A stretch of 64,000 nucleotides of DNA from Anaspis maculata (lineage: Eukaryota > Arthropoda > Insecta > Coleoptera > Scraptiidae). The DNA lies in NCBI GenBank assembly GCA_949128115.1, contig OX421965.1, forward strand, positions 11,253,420 to 11,317,419, read 5' to 3'. How positions within the stretch are numbered: the stretch's first letter is position 1; each line of letters opens with the position of its first letter. The notes beneath the pieces are model-generated. The model did no database searches. It saw only the letters and a list, made by a program, of their open reading frames with translations, and had not been told where the DNA came from. Positions 25,241 to 37,288 of this stretch are shown one piece after another. The position numbers were made by a program, and so were the translations under genes.

Positions 25241-25796
25241 CCTGTTCGCTCGGCTTTTGGGCAATTTATTTTCCTTAGCAAGCAAACCGGTACGTTTTTA
25301 TTTCATTGACGTATCTATCGTGATCCCTGGTATCTATGTCAAAGTCACAAAATGATTATGGATGCAGGCAGATCTTGGTGTGTTTTCTTTTATCGTTTAA
25401 AACAACAGTGCGCTCCCATCCTTTGTGTTTCCAAGTATCGTTTTGGGGGGCCCCGTGAACCCCCTTGTGTTTTCTGTAGCTTTAGCAACTCCAGTATGCC
25501 CATCCCGTTATGGCGTATACCTACGTATGATTCGGTACCAGGGCCCCATGTTTTCTTACTGCCGTTCAAAGCACTGATGGGGCCCCCACTTGTGACTATC
25601 AGATTTTGCCGTTTCAGGCCAAGCGACGCCGTTGTGTCTTCTTGGGTTGGTTGAAGCCCTATGGCTCCCTGGTGTCTACGGGTGTCTCTTGGAGTCCCAC
25701 TGAGCCCCCCTCTCGTCTTTTCAGTCTTCAGAACTATTGTGCCGTCAGGTGTGTTCCGGACCTGCCCTTCTTAAGGGCTCGAAGTCTCATTCCACA
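25241..25796 (-). repeat. Divergent relative of the 9.5/12.4-kb satellite, reversed
   Basis: On the minus strand, 25430-25760 shows the same order of blocks as the arrays at 9480-9860 and 12370-13085: CACAAGGGGG, GGGCATACTGGAGTT, GGGGCCC and GGGCTTCAA-type words. Identity is low and unit borders are blurred. The first 190 bases of the interval show nothing recognisable. Confidence 0.45.
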
Positions 25797-26062
25797 TCGT
25801 CGGCCTAACGTGAAAATTGCATAAGTCCACATTTGGTCCAAAATGAGATTATTGGCGCAACTTGTTGAAAACTGTAGTTTCTATCAGCTGGCAATTTTAG
25901 ATTTTGTTTTTAATGAACAACTACTAATGAACTAGAAGTTTCTACTGAAAAACTCGAGGTAAAATCACAAAAAAACATCTCAAGAAATCAGTTTTTACCT
26001 TCTCCTGAACAATTTGTGTTTATGGACTTGAGCAATTTTCACGTTAGGCCGACGACATGTCG
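25797..26062. mobile_element. 266-bp MITE
   Basis: Ends GTCGGCCTAACGTGAAAATTG and its complement pair over about 42 bases (25797-25840 with 26020-26062); the loop is AT-rich. No target duplication could be confirmed. Non-coding. Confidence 0.7.
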
Positions 26063-27626
26063 TTTGGGGCCCTGATGTGCAAATAATAAGATTTCCCGCC
26101 AGGTATTCTACCCGTGAACTGATTTTTACCAAATATTTTTTAAACAATCGGTAATTGGTTCTTGGATATCCTCCAACCATTTTTCGTCCAATCTCTTGAA
26201 TTATTTTGGTTGAAAAACAGCCTTCTCTCTATGGAACTGAATGTTCTGATGGATGAGGTTCTACAGCGCCTTGAACCTTGAACCGCAGTGCTTTATTGTG
26301 ATGTGTGTATCGAAGTTATTTTTCCTGGATGGTCGCTTGACTTGGTCGATTTTTCTTTAGTTTCACAATCATTTGATATATGATCGTGCAGATTGAACTG
26401 TTCTGCCAACAACTGTCCAACAATGGTTGCAGAATGCCGTCGCTCGGCTTGTCTACCCAAGCTTTAAATTGAAGATATAGGGTTGAAATTTGACATACAG
26501 ATGCGATGCAGTAGAAGTTCTCAATCAAGTTTGTGTAATTTCATCATCATGTCTAAAGCAGAAACAAAAATTTTAATAAGGAACTAGCATAACATTCTTG
26601 AGATATCATACAACAGTGAACTACTTGGTTCTGCCTTTGGATTAAGTATTCCATCACCTTGGACCTAACCTGTCATTTGTTCTGTCCGCTTAACAATGGA
26701 TGCAGGATGCTCGCTAAACGCTCAACTCAATAGAATTTTTTCATCAATTTCCAAATCGAATCCTCCTCCTCCCGAAGGGACATTTCGATCAAAGTCATTA
26801 CTGACGTCTCTGGATACCGCCGGGAAAGTTTTGTGTCGCCTCACAACAGATTTTTTTGTTCATGTAGGTACACTACTGCTTAGTACCTAACCTATCTCCT
26901 CACTTACCCCACTTGAAAAGTTCACAAAACAACGGATCAGGTGTGTATATCTACTTAGACTCAGATACATACTGGAATTTAATTCTCCCAAAGATGTTAT
27001 TGTGGCCTGCGGACGCGGTCTGGGATCTGTTTTCAGCATTATTTTGTTTGTTGACTTTCCGTCACTAAACCGAATACATCACCCTGTGTGTGTCGTCGAT
27101 TGTGGACACAAAGGACCGGCTCCGGAGGGATCACAGTAGAGTCCTTTCAAAGTCCACTTCGGCCCCGCACATTGCTTCCGTGTACCTATATGAGGGGTAT
27201 ATAGGTATAGGTATAGGTACTGTATGAGAGTCTACATAGACAAACAATCATTGAAGCCATATTAGATTGCCGGGTGTTAACATCCGGAGGCCAGAGGGGC
27301 ATTAATTACGGCCGGACTATTAACATGACGAGCAGGTATGATGAGTGGCCGGGGAGGCTACATTATTCTGAAATTGATATAACAGTGAATTTTTGTAATA
27401 ATTAAATTCCTGCGCACACTCATCTTTCATTTGCAACATAGCAGGATAGCCCTCTATTTCGACCTCGATTTCGACGTTTTGTCTCGTCCAATGCAAAGCA
27501 ATATCGCGTAATAATAATTAAGAATACCAATACCCCCGCTGTTACTTGATATTTTATGGATTTTGAGTGTAAGTCAGGAACAGGTATTTCATATGCGGAA
27601 CAAACGAGGAAGAAGACATCGAGGGA
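26063..27626. other. Unassigned, possibly single-copy
   Basis: No inverted or direct partner seen. Contains a short GGTATA run at 27196-27219 and several TAGGTACC words. ORFs are 61-70 codons without motifs. Confidence 0.35.
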
Positions 27627-28688
27627 CAGGGCCGGCTTTACAGATTTTGGCGCCCAAGGCGAAGTTCTGTAATGCGCCCTTTTATGAATGCAAAAATAGC
27701 ATCTCTAGCAATTTTTTTTTAAATGATAACAATAATGTTGATAATAATTGAAAATTGCACAAATTGTGAGTGAAAGAGCGCCGCAGACGAGTTTTTTTTC
27801 AAGATAATAGAGGGTCCATATTCAGCAGTCCACGGCGAAATCAGCCCACAGCTCAAACGTCCCACCGGAAAAAGATCCACGACACATTTATCCCCGAGCT
27901 CTGCTACCGCAAAGACGTCCACTGCTGAAACGATCCACCGGAAAAAGGCCCACAACGCATTTATCCCCGAGATCTGACACCGCGAAGATATCCACTGCTC
28001 AGTGCTCAAACGCCCCACCGGAAAAAAGTCCACGACTCATTTATCCCCGAGTTTTACCACCGCGAAGACATCCACTGCTAAAACGATCTATCGGAAAAAG
28101 GTCCACCACGCATTTATCCACTGTCAGATGACTTCGCCCATAGACATTGCAAAACTAGATGAAGTTTGCGGGCTGTGTTTCTGGTCACCATCGGCCGTTC
28201 GCGGGCTGAATCGCAGCCCAATTATGCAACCAAACATACATTCAACAGACCATTACTAGTTTTGAAATGTCTATGGGTGTAGGCGGCATATGACAGTGGC
28301 TAAATGAGCGGTGGACTTTTTTCCGGGAGGACATTTGAGCCGAGGGATGATTTATCGGTGTGAAGACTCGGGGATAAATGCGTGGTGGACCTGTTTCCTG
28401 TGGACCGTTTGAGCAGTGGATGTCTTTGCGGTGCTAGAATTCAGGGATAAATGCGTGGTGGACTTTTTTCCGGTGGATCGTTTTAGCAGCGTATGTTCTC
28501 GCGGTGGGAGAACTCGGGAATAAATGAGTTGTGGACTTTTTTCCGGTGGGACGTTTGAGCTGTAGACTGATTTCTCTGTGGACCGCTGAGTGGGCCCCAT
28601 AATAAAGAGATGAAGGGCGCTCAGGCGCCCCCCAAAGTTTGGCTCCCGAGGCGGTCGCTTCGCTCGCCACACCCTAAAGCCGGCCCTG
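27627..28688. mobile_element. hAT-like foldback carrying ~75-bp tandem repeats
   Basis: Ends read CAGGGCCGGCTTTA and its exact complement, a form common among hAT superfamily elements. An 8-bp target duplication is not evident (flanks differ), so it may have decayed or a rearrangement may have taken place. Each arm holds about four degenerate units of ~75 bp with CACCGGAAAAA, GTCCAC, CATTTATCCCCGAG and CCGCGAAGAC blocks (27855-28125), and the complements lie at 28300-28570. The centre (28128-28290) is another inverted pair around CATAGACATT. No transposase. Confidence 0.65.
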
Positions 28689-29215
28689 TACAGTCGCGTA
28701 AATGAGAACACTAACCGGAATTCCGGCAGAAGAAACGCAAACCAAAATTTTAATGAAAACAGAAACCGCAACGAACGAGGCGATATCCGAACCAGCGATA
28801 TAACACAGGTAATAACCATAGTGGAGCAAAATCTTATTTATTGAGTAATACGAACCCAGTACCAGAACGCAGAGTAACAAATAAAACCCAAAAAGCGACG
28901 AAACATTTTTTCGTGGCCAATAGGGATAAGAAAGTTTGAAACGACACGGAAATTCTAGAAATAGACGGCCTAAATTTTATACACGTAAAGTGCAATTCGA
29001 GAAATTTCCAGTTACTGCTGGACTGCGCCCCGCCTCGCCTGGACTGAAGCCCCTTCAATTAGCGTATTATGTGAAAGACGTTATTCCACAAAGCGAAAAA
29101 ATAGATAAGGCACAGAAAATCAAAGTTCACGGAATAGGAGGTTTCATATTCACTCTAGGCGAAGCCGACATTTCATTTCAAATTGGTCAAGATTCATTCA
29201 CTGACTCATAATTTT
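28689..29215 (+). pseudogene. Broken gag/aspartic-protease fragment of an LTR retroelement
   Basis: The upper part (28689-28930) has the Asn/Arg-rich coding composition of a Gag C-terminus but contains stops. Around 28950-29030 a frame reads toward an LLLD motif typical of the retropepsin active site, then is lost. A second frame (28936-29211) resumes with a GIGGF...TLGEADISFQIG segment like the flap and beta-strand region of retroviral-type proteases. At least one frameshift and several stops separate the parts, so this is a dead copy. The family is inferred from motif order only. Confidence 0.45.
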
Positions 29216-29316
29216 CCACGTAATAGAGAATTTTGGCAATAGATGGCATGGCGTCATTGGCGCAGATTTTTTCCGAAAATGCGAGGCCATAATAAATTAT
29301 CAGGAATTTACTTTTA

Positions 29317-30793
29317 GTTGCAGCGGTACGCTAGCAAAATGACCCTGATTCTGCATTTTGTGATACTGCAATGAAATTTGGCATATGCAAACTACGTAGA
29401 ATTTCAAGTGATTTGACCCGCAGCACTAAAAAATTTGTTCATTAGGGGGCGACTGGGGGCCCCTCCAAATTTCAAGATGTCAGAGTTTTTACCATGCACC
29501 ATTCAGTACCGCCCTATCTACCGTACAGGACGTAAACAACTTTGTTCTTGACCATCATAACATTTTTCGTCATGTCAATTCCATTCTTCTTACAGAAAAA
29601 AATTATTTCTTTGTCTGGTCAACAAGTCGAGAAATATATTTTTTTTTGGACTACAAATAGATTGTTGAGTCGTTTTTGTGTGATCATCGATAAATCCGCA
29701 TCCCCTTGATTCATTTATGAAAACAAAAGTTTTGCTGTTCTATTCTTTAACGAAGGAGTGACCTCAACTTACCATTATTTTCAACATTACCTATTTCAAT
29801 GTTTTATCCCTAAAAATATGATTATGATATGATTATTAAGCTATATGTTATTGTACTAACATATAGCTTGAAGTTTTCTTCAACGGTGTGGATGATGAAA
29901 CGGCCTCAGATTCCACCTGGAAGCCGTACATAGTAATTTTTCTGCAAGGCCGTCAAATTTGGCATTTTTGATTTTCTACCGGGAGCGGCCAAAATGTCAA
30001 TACACACCACTCCGCCCAAGAGCACCGGTTGCGGTACTCTCGCACCAACTTTCATTTCAGTATCACAAAATGCAAAATTGTTAGGCGTGAATATCGTTTT
30101 CCGCTGGAGCAAACCGGAGCTCTTGGGCGGAGTGGTGTGTATTGACATTTTGGCCGCTCCCGCTAGAAAATCAAAAATGCCAAATGTGACGGCCTTGCAG
30201 AAAAATTACTATGTACGGCTTCCAGGTTGAATCTGAGGCAGTTTCATCATCCACATCGTTGAAGAGAACTTCAAGCTGTATATGAGTGTAACAATAATCA
30301 TACTTACCGGGGTAAAACATTGAAAAAGGTAATGTTGAAAATAATGGTAAGTTGAAGTCACTCCTTTGTTGAAAAATAGCACTGCAGAAGTTTTCTTTTC
30401 ATAAATGGGTCAAGGGGATGCGGATTTATCGATGATCGCACAAAAACTACTCAACAATCTATTGGTGGTCCAAAAAAAAAATTATTTTCCAATTTTTTGA
30501 CCAGGCAAAGAAATTATTTTTTTTCTTTAAGAAGAATGGAATTGACATGACGAAAAATGTTATGATGGTCAAGAACAAAGTTGTTAAGGTCCTGTACGGT
30601 AGATAGGGCGGTACTGAATGGCGCCTGGGAAGAATTCAGACATCTTGAAATTTTGAGGGGCCCCCAGTCGCCCCCTAATGGACAAATTTTTGAGTGCTGC
30701 GGGTCAAATCACTTGAAATTTTATGTAGTTTGCATATGCCAAATTTCATTGCGGTATCACAAAATGCAGAATCAAAAAGCGTACCGCTGCAAC
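29317..30793. mobile_element. 1.48-kb near-perfect palindrome with TA flanks
   Basis: Ends GTTGCAGCGGTACGC and complement lie directly between TA dinucleotides (29315-29316 and 30794-30795). Arms of about 730 bp pair almost throughout, with the turn near 30070-30100. Two ORFs of about 80 codons in opposite orientation (29906-30148 and 29994-30230) encode nearly the same peptide because they are arm copies; neither looks like a real protein. Confidence 0.82.
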
Positions 30794-30861
30794 TATTTCT
30801 CTTACTGGAATAATGAGATTAAAAATTGCGTGCCTATGCTTTCAAAGCAAAATATTTGAGA

Positions 30862-31219
30862 GTTCATAAATTAAATGGGTCAAGGGTGCCTGTGAATTCA
30901 AAAACATCTGTCGAAACTAGTGTAATCGTTTTGTAATAAATTTGTCAAACTTTGACAAGTTACGTCCCATACTCGGTCCCATATTATTGGTCTCTGATCT
31001 GCCATAAGTGCACGAGAATACTTCAAGTTCGAAAATACTCCTCGATCATGTAGGTTTTGTGCCCTGCCGTGAAAACCACATTTAAAATGTTTCGAAAACG
31101 AGAACTGCGACTGGTTTGACAAATTACGATGACCAAAAAATTACAGACATCAAATGAACGATGCTAGTTCCGACAGATGTTTTCAAACTCACAGGCACCC
31201 TTGACCCATTCAATTTATG
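30862..31219. mobile_element. 358-bp inverted-repeat element
   Basis: Ends GTTCATAAATTAAATGGGTC and (complement) GTTCATAAATTGAATGGGTC pair over about 95 bases. The loop is about 150 bp. The target duplication is unclear. Non-coding. Confidence 0.65.
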
Positions 31220-32883
31220 AACGCTCGGTAGGTACAATTATTCCATCTCGTTGCGAAATCACACGTTTTTTCCATGTTAACACAAATGCTGATCTTGTGG
31301 TTTCACCGGAGACTGTCTGTACAGGAGTTTACACCGGATGCCTCATGACACGACATGACGTGCCACTCATATTGGTTTTCCAATCTATAATCTATGACGC
31401 TTTACTGCTTTTGTTTACACTAGGTCATGAAGGCGCGCAAGCTCGCCTTTTACCAAAAGTCAGGTGGTCCTGAACATTGAATAAACTTGAAGATTGAAGA
31501 ACTTTGAAGATTGAAGATAAATAATTTCATAAACTGAATAATCTCGAAAATTTAATAATCTCATAGAATGAATACCCACCCTTGAAATTATTCGAAATAT
31601 AATTTCTCCTCAACATTACTCCATCATCCGTTATTGTAGAACACGACACAATGAAAAAAAAATCGATTTTTTAGATCATTAACATTTCATAGCTTGAAAT
31701 TTCTTCATTCCAAAATCTGATATAAGATTCGGGGGCCACCATAAAACATGCTATAAAATGCGATTACTGAGGCGATTCCTCAATTGTTTGGCACACTTTG
31801 GCTGATTCGAAGAAATAAATATAAGTAACTGAGCAACTTAACGTAACGTAATAAGTAACGTAACGATTTGTCAAGTAACGTCCTAGGCACATCACCGCTG
31901 ACAGACAATTTGGACGAGATTTTTTCTATTCTTTAGCATGCTTTTCTTTTCCTTTATTTGTATTTATGATATTTATACACTAAAGTAACTGAAATGTTTC
32001 AGGAATATTTTCAAAAATTTCAATTTAGATCAGTGAAACTCTCTTAGATCCAGATATTCACAAAGTCACTATTGCAATTTTGGTGTTCCAATTGACCGTT
32101 CTAACACTCGATAACAACGTAATCTAATGAGATCTCATGTATGTACTCATTTTACTTTCGAATTTCGATCAAGCTTGGAGCATAATAATAGGCAACACAA
32201 CATACAACAGTAACCTTCGCATTTTCCTAGTCAAGTCTTGGTGGACATCTCTTTTCTAGAGTAGGGATTATGGCCTGTGAATAAAACACTCACCTTTTCG
32301 CTAATTGTACAACAGCTGAAGCTGAACCACAGAATAATGCTGAACTCTGAACTGCGACCTGCGACTACACGAACACGCCGTAAAAACAGAATCACAGAAA
32401 TGAAATGCGTTATTGCGTTCTAGCATTGAATGATCTGGTAAATTCCAAAACAAATTTGGAAACCACACTCAGATGTAGACAACCAAACATACTTCAACTG
32501 ATGTAAGGGAACAGTGTCTAACCTAACGCAATCAAATATGAATTATTTTATGAAAAAGTATCGAACTCCCGGCAGAACACCAACATTAAAAAATTCATTC
32601 TGAAAATTGTGACCAAATATCATATGATGATCATGTTTGTTTTCACGTTTATTACTTCTTGTGATAGATACATTCAGTGTTCACAGTCACCTCAATGTCC
32701 CCTATCAGTTCGTTTCAAACTACCTACTTGACCTCGTGATCAAGTTCGAAGTTCGAACAGCGCAATCGCGTCCATGGCCTTGAAGTGAACATCTCTTTTC
32801 TAGAGTAAGGATATGTACATTATTTATACTTTTATATCGGTATAATCAGTCTTTGCTATGTCATATTCCAAGCTACATAAATA
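31220..32883. other. Unassigned sequence
   Basis: No gene recognised. A direct repeat, ACATCTCTTTTCTAGAGTA, occurs at about 32247 and 32790. A run of GTAACG words lies at 31837-31885. Probably a mix of old repeats and single-copy DNA. Confidence 0.35.
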
Positions 32884-33389
32884 CGCTGTGTCTAGGTACA
32901 CGCTAACGTGTACGCAAAAATGAAAATTAGGTGCACGCGAAACGTCATAGTCTGTATATGACGTCAGCTTTTAGCGTGCCCCAACTTATATTTTTAAGGT
33001 ACACGCGAAACTATTGTGATGGCGTTTTGCGTGCGGGCTGTCATGTCAACAGCCAGCGGGTGGTATATGCGTTAGTCTCGACGATCGGTACCTATGATGA
33101 TGAAGTGTGGACAAACGTTCACGTCGTTTTCCAAGTTTGAGACAGCTCTTAACCCTTTCCGGTCCAAAGATGCCATTTGGCGTCATTTTCATTCAAAGAT
33201 TCAGAAAATAGAGCCCTATAATCGATCCACCTTAACCGATATACCACATGGTAGTCTTTCGTCTAGATGGTGTCACGAATAATTGCGACTTGATTTGGCG
33301 CGCCATACGATTAGAATTGACAGAAAGGTTTCACAGTGTGGGTATCAGCATTTTGTGGAAAAATCAAAGCCAAAATACAAGGTAACTTC

Positions 33390-34080
33390 TGGTTTTACTT
33401 CCTTGACCCACCATCCAACGAGGAGGGGAAGTATTGTGAACGCGCTAAAAAAATTTTTCGAGATGAAGACGGATATATCCATTTTGAGGTCCTCCAAGAC
33501 GATTAAGAACATTTTTGGAGTGATGTCTGTCTGTGTGTGTGTCTGTTGACAGCGTGCTGTTGGCAGCCGTGCACCACTGCACACCCTGACTGTCAGCTGA
33601 CATTGACAGCACAGAAGATAAGAAGAGAAGACATCGTTGCTTGTACAATTTTATGACACGATTTGTATATTTGAGAATATATGTTTCTTGAAATTCGGCA
33701 TACGGACATTGTAGGTCCCTGGAATGAGCCCATTAGTTTTTGGCTGTCATATCTGTCAAACGGGAATGTCACTATCAAAGAATGACAGATGTTATACGTC
33801 ACGGAACTTGACTTGCAATATGCCGTTTGAGAGCCCATAAAAATCTCTATTCAGAACAGTTTGAAGTTTTCCTTTATCTGTGATCTGTCAAATAATAAAA
33901 AATGTCAAAGTTCAAAACTTTATGATTTAGTTATTCCAAGGCTATCCGATGGATTGCGACCAAATATGGCAGCAAGCAACAAAACAAAAGAGTCAAATCA
34001 AGTCTGCACTTGCAGTCTTCCACCAGTTTCCAGTCGAGCGGTATGAATTTTCAAAATTTCTCCTAGCCGTTGCCACGAGA
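33390..34080 (+). repeat. Dispersed repeat D, copy 2
   Basis: Same order of blocks as the split copy at 22798-25240 but without the palindrome, so it serves as the empty site for that insertion. Begins with a hairpin around GGAGGGGAAGTATTGT and carries a GTCT/GTGT microsatellite (33525-33546). Confidence 0.65.
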
Positions 34081-34429
34081 GAGAGCCTCTTGTCCGAATT
34101 TTGACCAGAACGACTCGCTTTTGATGCAGGACTCCACTCAAAAACTCATTACTGCTCGGCGATCAACTTTTTTCAAAAAAGTCGGACTGATATCGAAAGT
34201 ATATTGGATTGGGCGTCGTGTAGACCCGTTTTCAAAATTGGCACGGTTCCGGTTTTCTGACGGTAATTTTTTCAAAATGAAATTTGTATATTTCGTGAAT
34301 TTGAAAAAACTACAATGCCAACTTTGACATGCGGTGAGCCCCACGGAATATTCATTTAAGGTGCAGACATGCTGGGAATGAAGGTTGGATAAAAGATTAG
34401 ATTAATTTTTGGGACGAAAATTTTCGAAA

Positions 34430-35130
34430 TCGGACTCACGGTTTCCGAGTTTTCATCTCTAGAAAAACCACAAATTTTCCAACTTTTTAGCCGTGAACAG
34501 ATTTTCACCTTTTTTTTCCAACCAAGAGGTTACTGGCTCTTGAACATTTTCCAATAATTTTCTTCTCAATTTCCTGGGAATTTCCCCGTTGAAAATGTAA
34601 AACAGGCCTGGGTTATCGAAACCGGATTTGAATGATGGAGCTTAAAGTGAAGCCGTAATTGACGATCTTCATAATAAGACGATTTGGGAAAAGATTTGGG
34701 GTTTTCCCGTGAAATTGGAATTTCTAAATTTTCAATTTTCTGCAAACTATTCCCAATCTTTCTGTAGTGCCAGTTTTAGATCGTTCACCTCTATCCACAT
34801 ACTAATGCGTCTGACTGCCTCACTCGCTTTTCTTTCTACATAATTTGGTTCCTAATGAAAACCTACAAATTTCTAACTTCTTCAGCTTGTGAAGAGATTC
34901 ATACTAACGTTCTTTAAACAAAGAATAATTGATTCTTGAACATTTCCAGGCAATTTGTCTTGAAATTCTTCAAGTTTTCCGGGAGTTTTCCGCTTCAAAA
35001 ATCCATCGGCCCAGCTTATCGAGACGAGACTCAAATGATGGAGCTCTAAATGAATCCCTAATTAGAGAAAAAAACTCAATTCCTCAATCTTTTTCTCTAA
35101 CTTCCCACCCGAAGGCACATCATTGCATAA
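34430..35130 (+). repeat. Divergent direct duplication, ~410-bp spacing
   Basis: 34430-34750 and 34850-35130 share order and wording: CACAAATTTTCCAACTT / TACAAATTTCTAACTT, GGCTCTTGAACATTTTCC / GATTCTTGAACATTTCC and GAATGATGGAGCTTAAA / AAATGATGGAGCTCTAAA. The similarity indicates an old tandem duplication. Confidence 0.55.
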
Positions 35131-35189
35131 TAAAATTTCCATCCGTTCCTTGCTACTCGTCGGGGAAGTTTTGGGGTGACACAAACCGA

Positions 35190-35232
35190 TTTTTTTTCGC
35201 TATTTGCGATCTCAACATCTAAAATTCCTGGA
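35190..35232. repeat. Lone end of the GTCCAGGAATTTTAG family
   Basis: About 37 of 43 bases match the complement of the left end of the 17492-18932 foldback, ending CTAAAATTCCTGGAC followed by TA. No opposite end was located within the next few kilobases, so this copy is truncated or rearranged. Confidence 0.6.
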
Positions 35233-35553
35233 CTACTTCCGTGTATAACCAACGGTTTTCGGTTTCATAGCTTTCAAAAGCTGCCTGCTCAAAATTAGAA
35301 AACGACGTGAGCGTTTGTCCACACTTCATCATCATAGGTACCGATAGTCGAGATTGCCGCATTTACTACCAGCCCGCCTGCAAAATGCCATCGCAATAAT
35401 TTCGCGTGTACCATAAAAATATAAGTTGGGGCACGCTAAAAGCTGACGTCATATACACACTATGACTTTTCGCGTGCACCCAATTTTCAACTTTGCGTGC
35501 ACGTTAGCGTGTACCTAGACACAGCGACAAAATTAGTTATTTATGTACCATAT

Positions 35554-36161
35554 GGGCATAAAGTGCCACTTTTTTTCCCCGCTGTGCGAGATTGCGACCG
35601 AGGCCGTAGGCGCGTAGGCCGAGGGAAGCAAGCACAAGGGGAAAAAACGCACTTTAGCCCAAGGTGCATACAATGTTTTTTGCACTGGCTAGTGCAAGAC
35701 TGAAAATTTCGAGTTATTGAGTCGTTGAAAAATTGTCATGGCAGCGCTGATTACTTGATTGTACGTCGCACGATCTACCATGCGATCAACAAAATTCGGA
35801 ATTGGGGTAGGCTGTGCGCTGTGCCCCAAGAAATCAGCTTGACATCCTGAAATTTAACCAGGTCAAAGCCTACCAGATCGCATGGACGAGTGGCAGGTTA
35901 CTTATCACCTATCTTGAACACGTAGCTGCCGGGGCCCCATCGCTTACTAGCATAAAACAGGTATTTATTGGTTTTGGTATGTAAACGTGCTAATTTTGTT
36001 GTTTTTGCAGTCTCTCGTGTTTCCTACAAATTGAAGTCCATTTTGCATCGCATCAAGTGGTTACGTCAAAATAGAAGGTGACGTCTCCTCGGACGGATCA
36101 AGAGCGCTCGTTGCCATGACGACTTTTTTGCCCAAGGGCTAAAAAGAGTCACTTTAGGCCC
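35554..36161. mobile_element. 608-bp element with GGGC(A/C)TAAAGTG ends
   Basis: Left end GGGCATAAAGTGCCAC and right end (complement) GGGCCTAAAGTGACTC. An internal complement of the same end lies at 35638-35661, so the left 108 bp forms its own hairpin. A GC-rich block (35590-35630) lies between. No target duplication confirmed. Confidence 0.55.
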
Positions 36162-36258
36162 TGTTTTGAGGTCGTAAAATATCGCATTTAATATAGGTAG
36201 TGCAAAAATAACCATGGCTATGATGGTTGATCTAGACACATGCAGAACTAAGGCTTAA

Positions 36259-37141
36259 CCTTTAAACTGCTCCGGCCGTATATATACGCAAGAGGCTTCC
36301 CTGCTCAAGCCGTATATATACGCCAGATCTTCATAATTGTACCGATTGGAATTCAGACATTTTTCCTGTGCCATATTATCATAATGAACATAAAATTACA
36401 TATTTTGCATTAATCGCACTTTTTTTCTTGTTTATCGACTAAGTGCTCCAGACGTACATATACGCGCGGAAGTAAGGCAAATTATTTGCTCGTTGATGGG
36501 CCGTACTCGCATTTTTTGAACAAAACTCTGCGCTCTAGAGTGGTCATGATATTGTAGTAAGCTTATAGGAATTTTGATTGTTGTTTTAGGCAATAAGGCC
36601 ACTATGTGCTGTTTACTGACAATTTACTTCACTGTTAATTGCATCAAACGTTGGAATAATTATGACAGTTCCAAGAATTTCAGATTTTTCTTGTTTCTGA
36701 AATCAATAAAAACTTCAATTTTGTATTTTCTCAATTATTGTAATTTCTACATATCTATCTATTGTGTTTGGATTTGAAATCAATAAATAAAATCACTCAG
36801 TACCTAACTACATCGAAATGTTGATCCAATTTTGCCTTTGAAATACATAAATGAAAAACTAAAACTTCAAAAATAATCATCGTCTGAGAAAATCTTTGAG
36901 GGAGCAACAGAGTAGAAACGTAAGAAATCTATTTATTCATCTGTTCACAAATAATAATTGTTATAAATGAACGAGTACGGCCCACCTGTTTTTCAGCGGA
37001 ATTTTAGCATTCAGTAGTCGCCTGCTCTAGACGTATATTTACGATTTAGGGTTTAGCTGCTCCAAGCGTATATATACGCAAGGGTCTAAACTTGTGCGCA
37101 CACGGTGAAAGGTTTTCAAAAACTTCTTAGCAGTGTAAAGG
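36259..37141. mobile_element. piggyBac-like non-autonomous element
   Basis: An 883-bp element flanked on both sides by TTAA (36255-36258 and 37142-37145), the target always used by piggyBac transposases. Ends are CCTTTAAACTGCT and (complement) CCTTTACACTGCT. Five copies of a motif close to CTGCTCnnGnCGTATATATACG lie near the ends: about 36268, 36301, 36445, 37021 and 37057, all on the same strand. The centre is very AT-rich. A 67-codon ORF (36574-36777) looks like chance. No transposase, so it would need one supplied in trans. Confidence 0.82.
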
Positions 37142-37149
37142 TTAAAGGT

Positions 37150-37288
37150 GAATTCCAAGATGCCAATATTCGGACAGGAAATGCGATTTTGTATGTCGAA
37201 TTTTGAATTCGAGGGCTCTGATGGGCCAATATGAGGACTTTGACATAAAATTTCGCATTTTCTGTCCGAATATTCGCATCTTGGAATC
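37150..37288. repeat. 139-bp hairpin
   Basis: GATTCCAAGATGC-type sequence and ATTCGGACAG...AAATGCGA blocks at 37150-37218 pair with 37225-37288, leaving almost no loop. It starts four bases after the piggyBac-like element's TTAA. Confidence 0.7.

Larger units (their letters stand above)
32884..35526. mobile_element. 2.6-kb element with ~250-bp inverted ends
   Basis: 32884-33145 pairs with 35285-35526; shared blocks include CGCTGTGTCTAGGTACACGC, GACGTCAGCTTTTAGCGTG and the GATGATGAAGTGTGGACAAACG region. Between the arms lie repeat D copy 2, a divergent direct duplication and one end of the 17492-type foldback. No transposase is seen. The arms could also be an older inverted duplication with other elements inserted between. 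Confidence 0.6.

Noticed and set aside
28352..28819. 155-codon ORF
   Set aside because: Its first part reads the gag-like fragment backwards and its second part is the tandem repeat arm of the hAT-like foldback.
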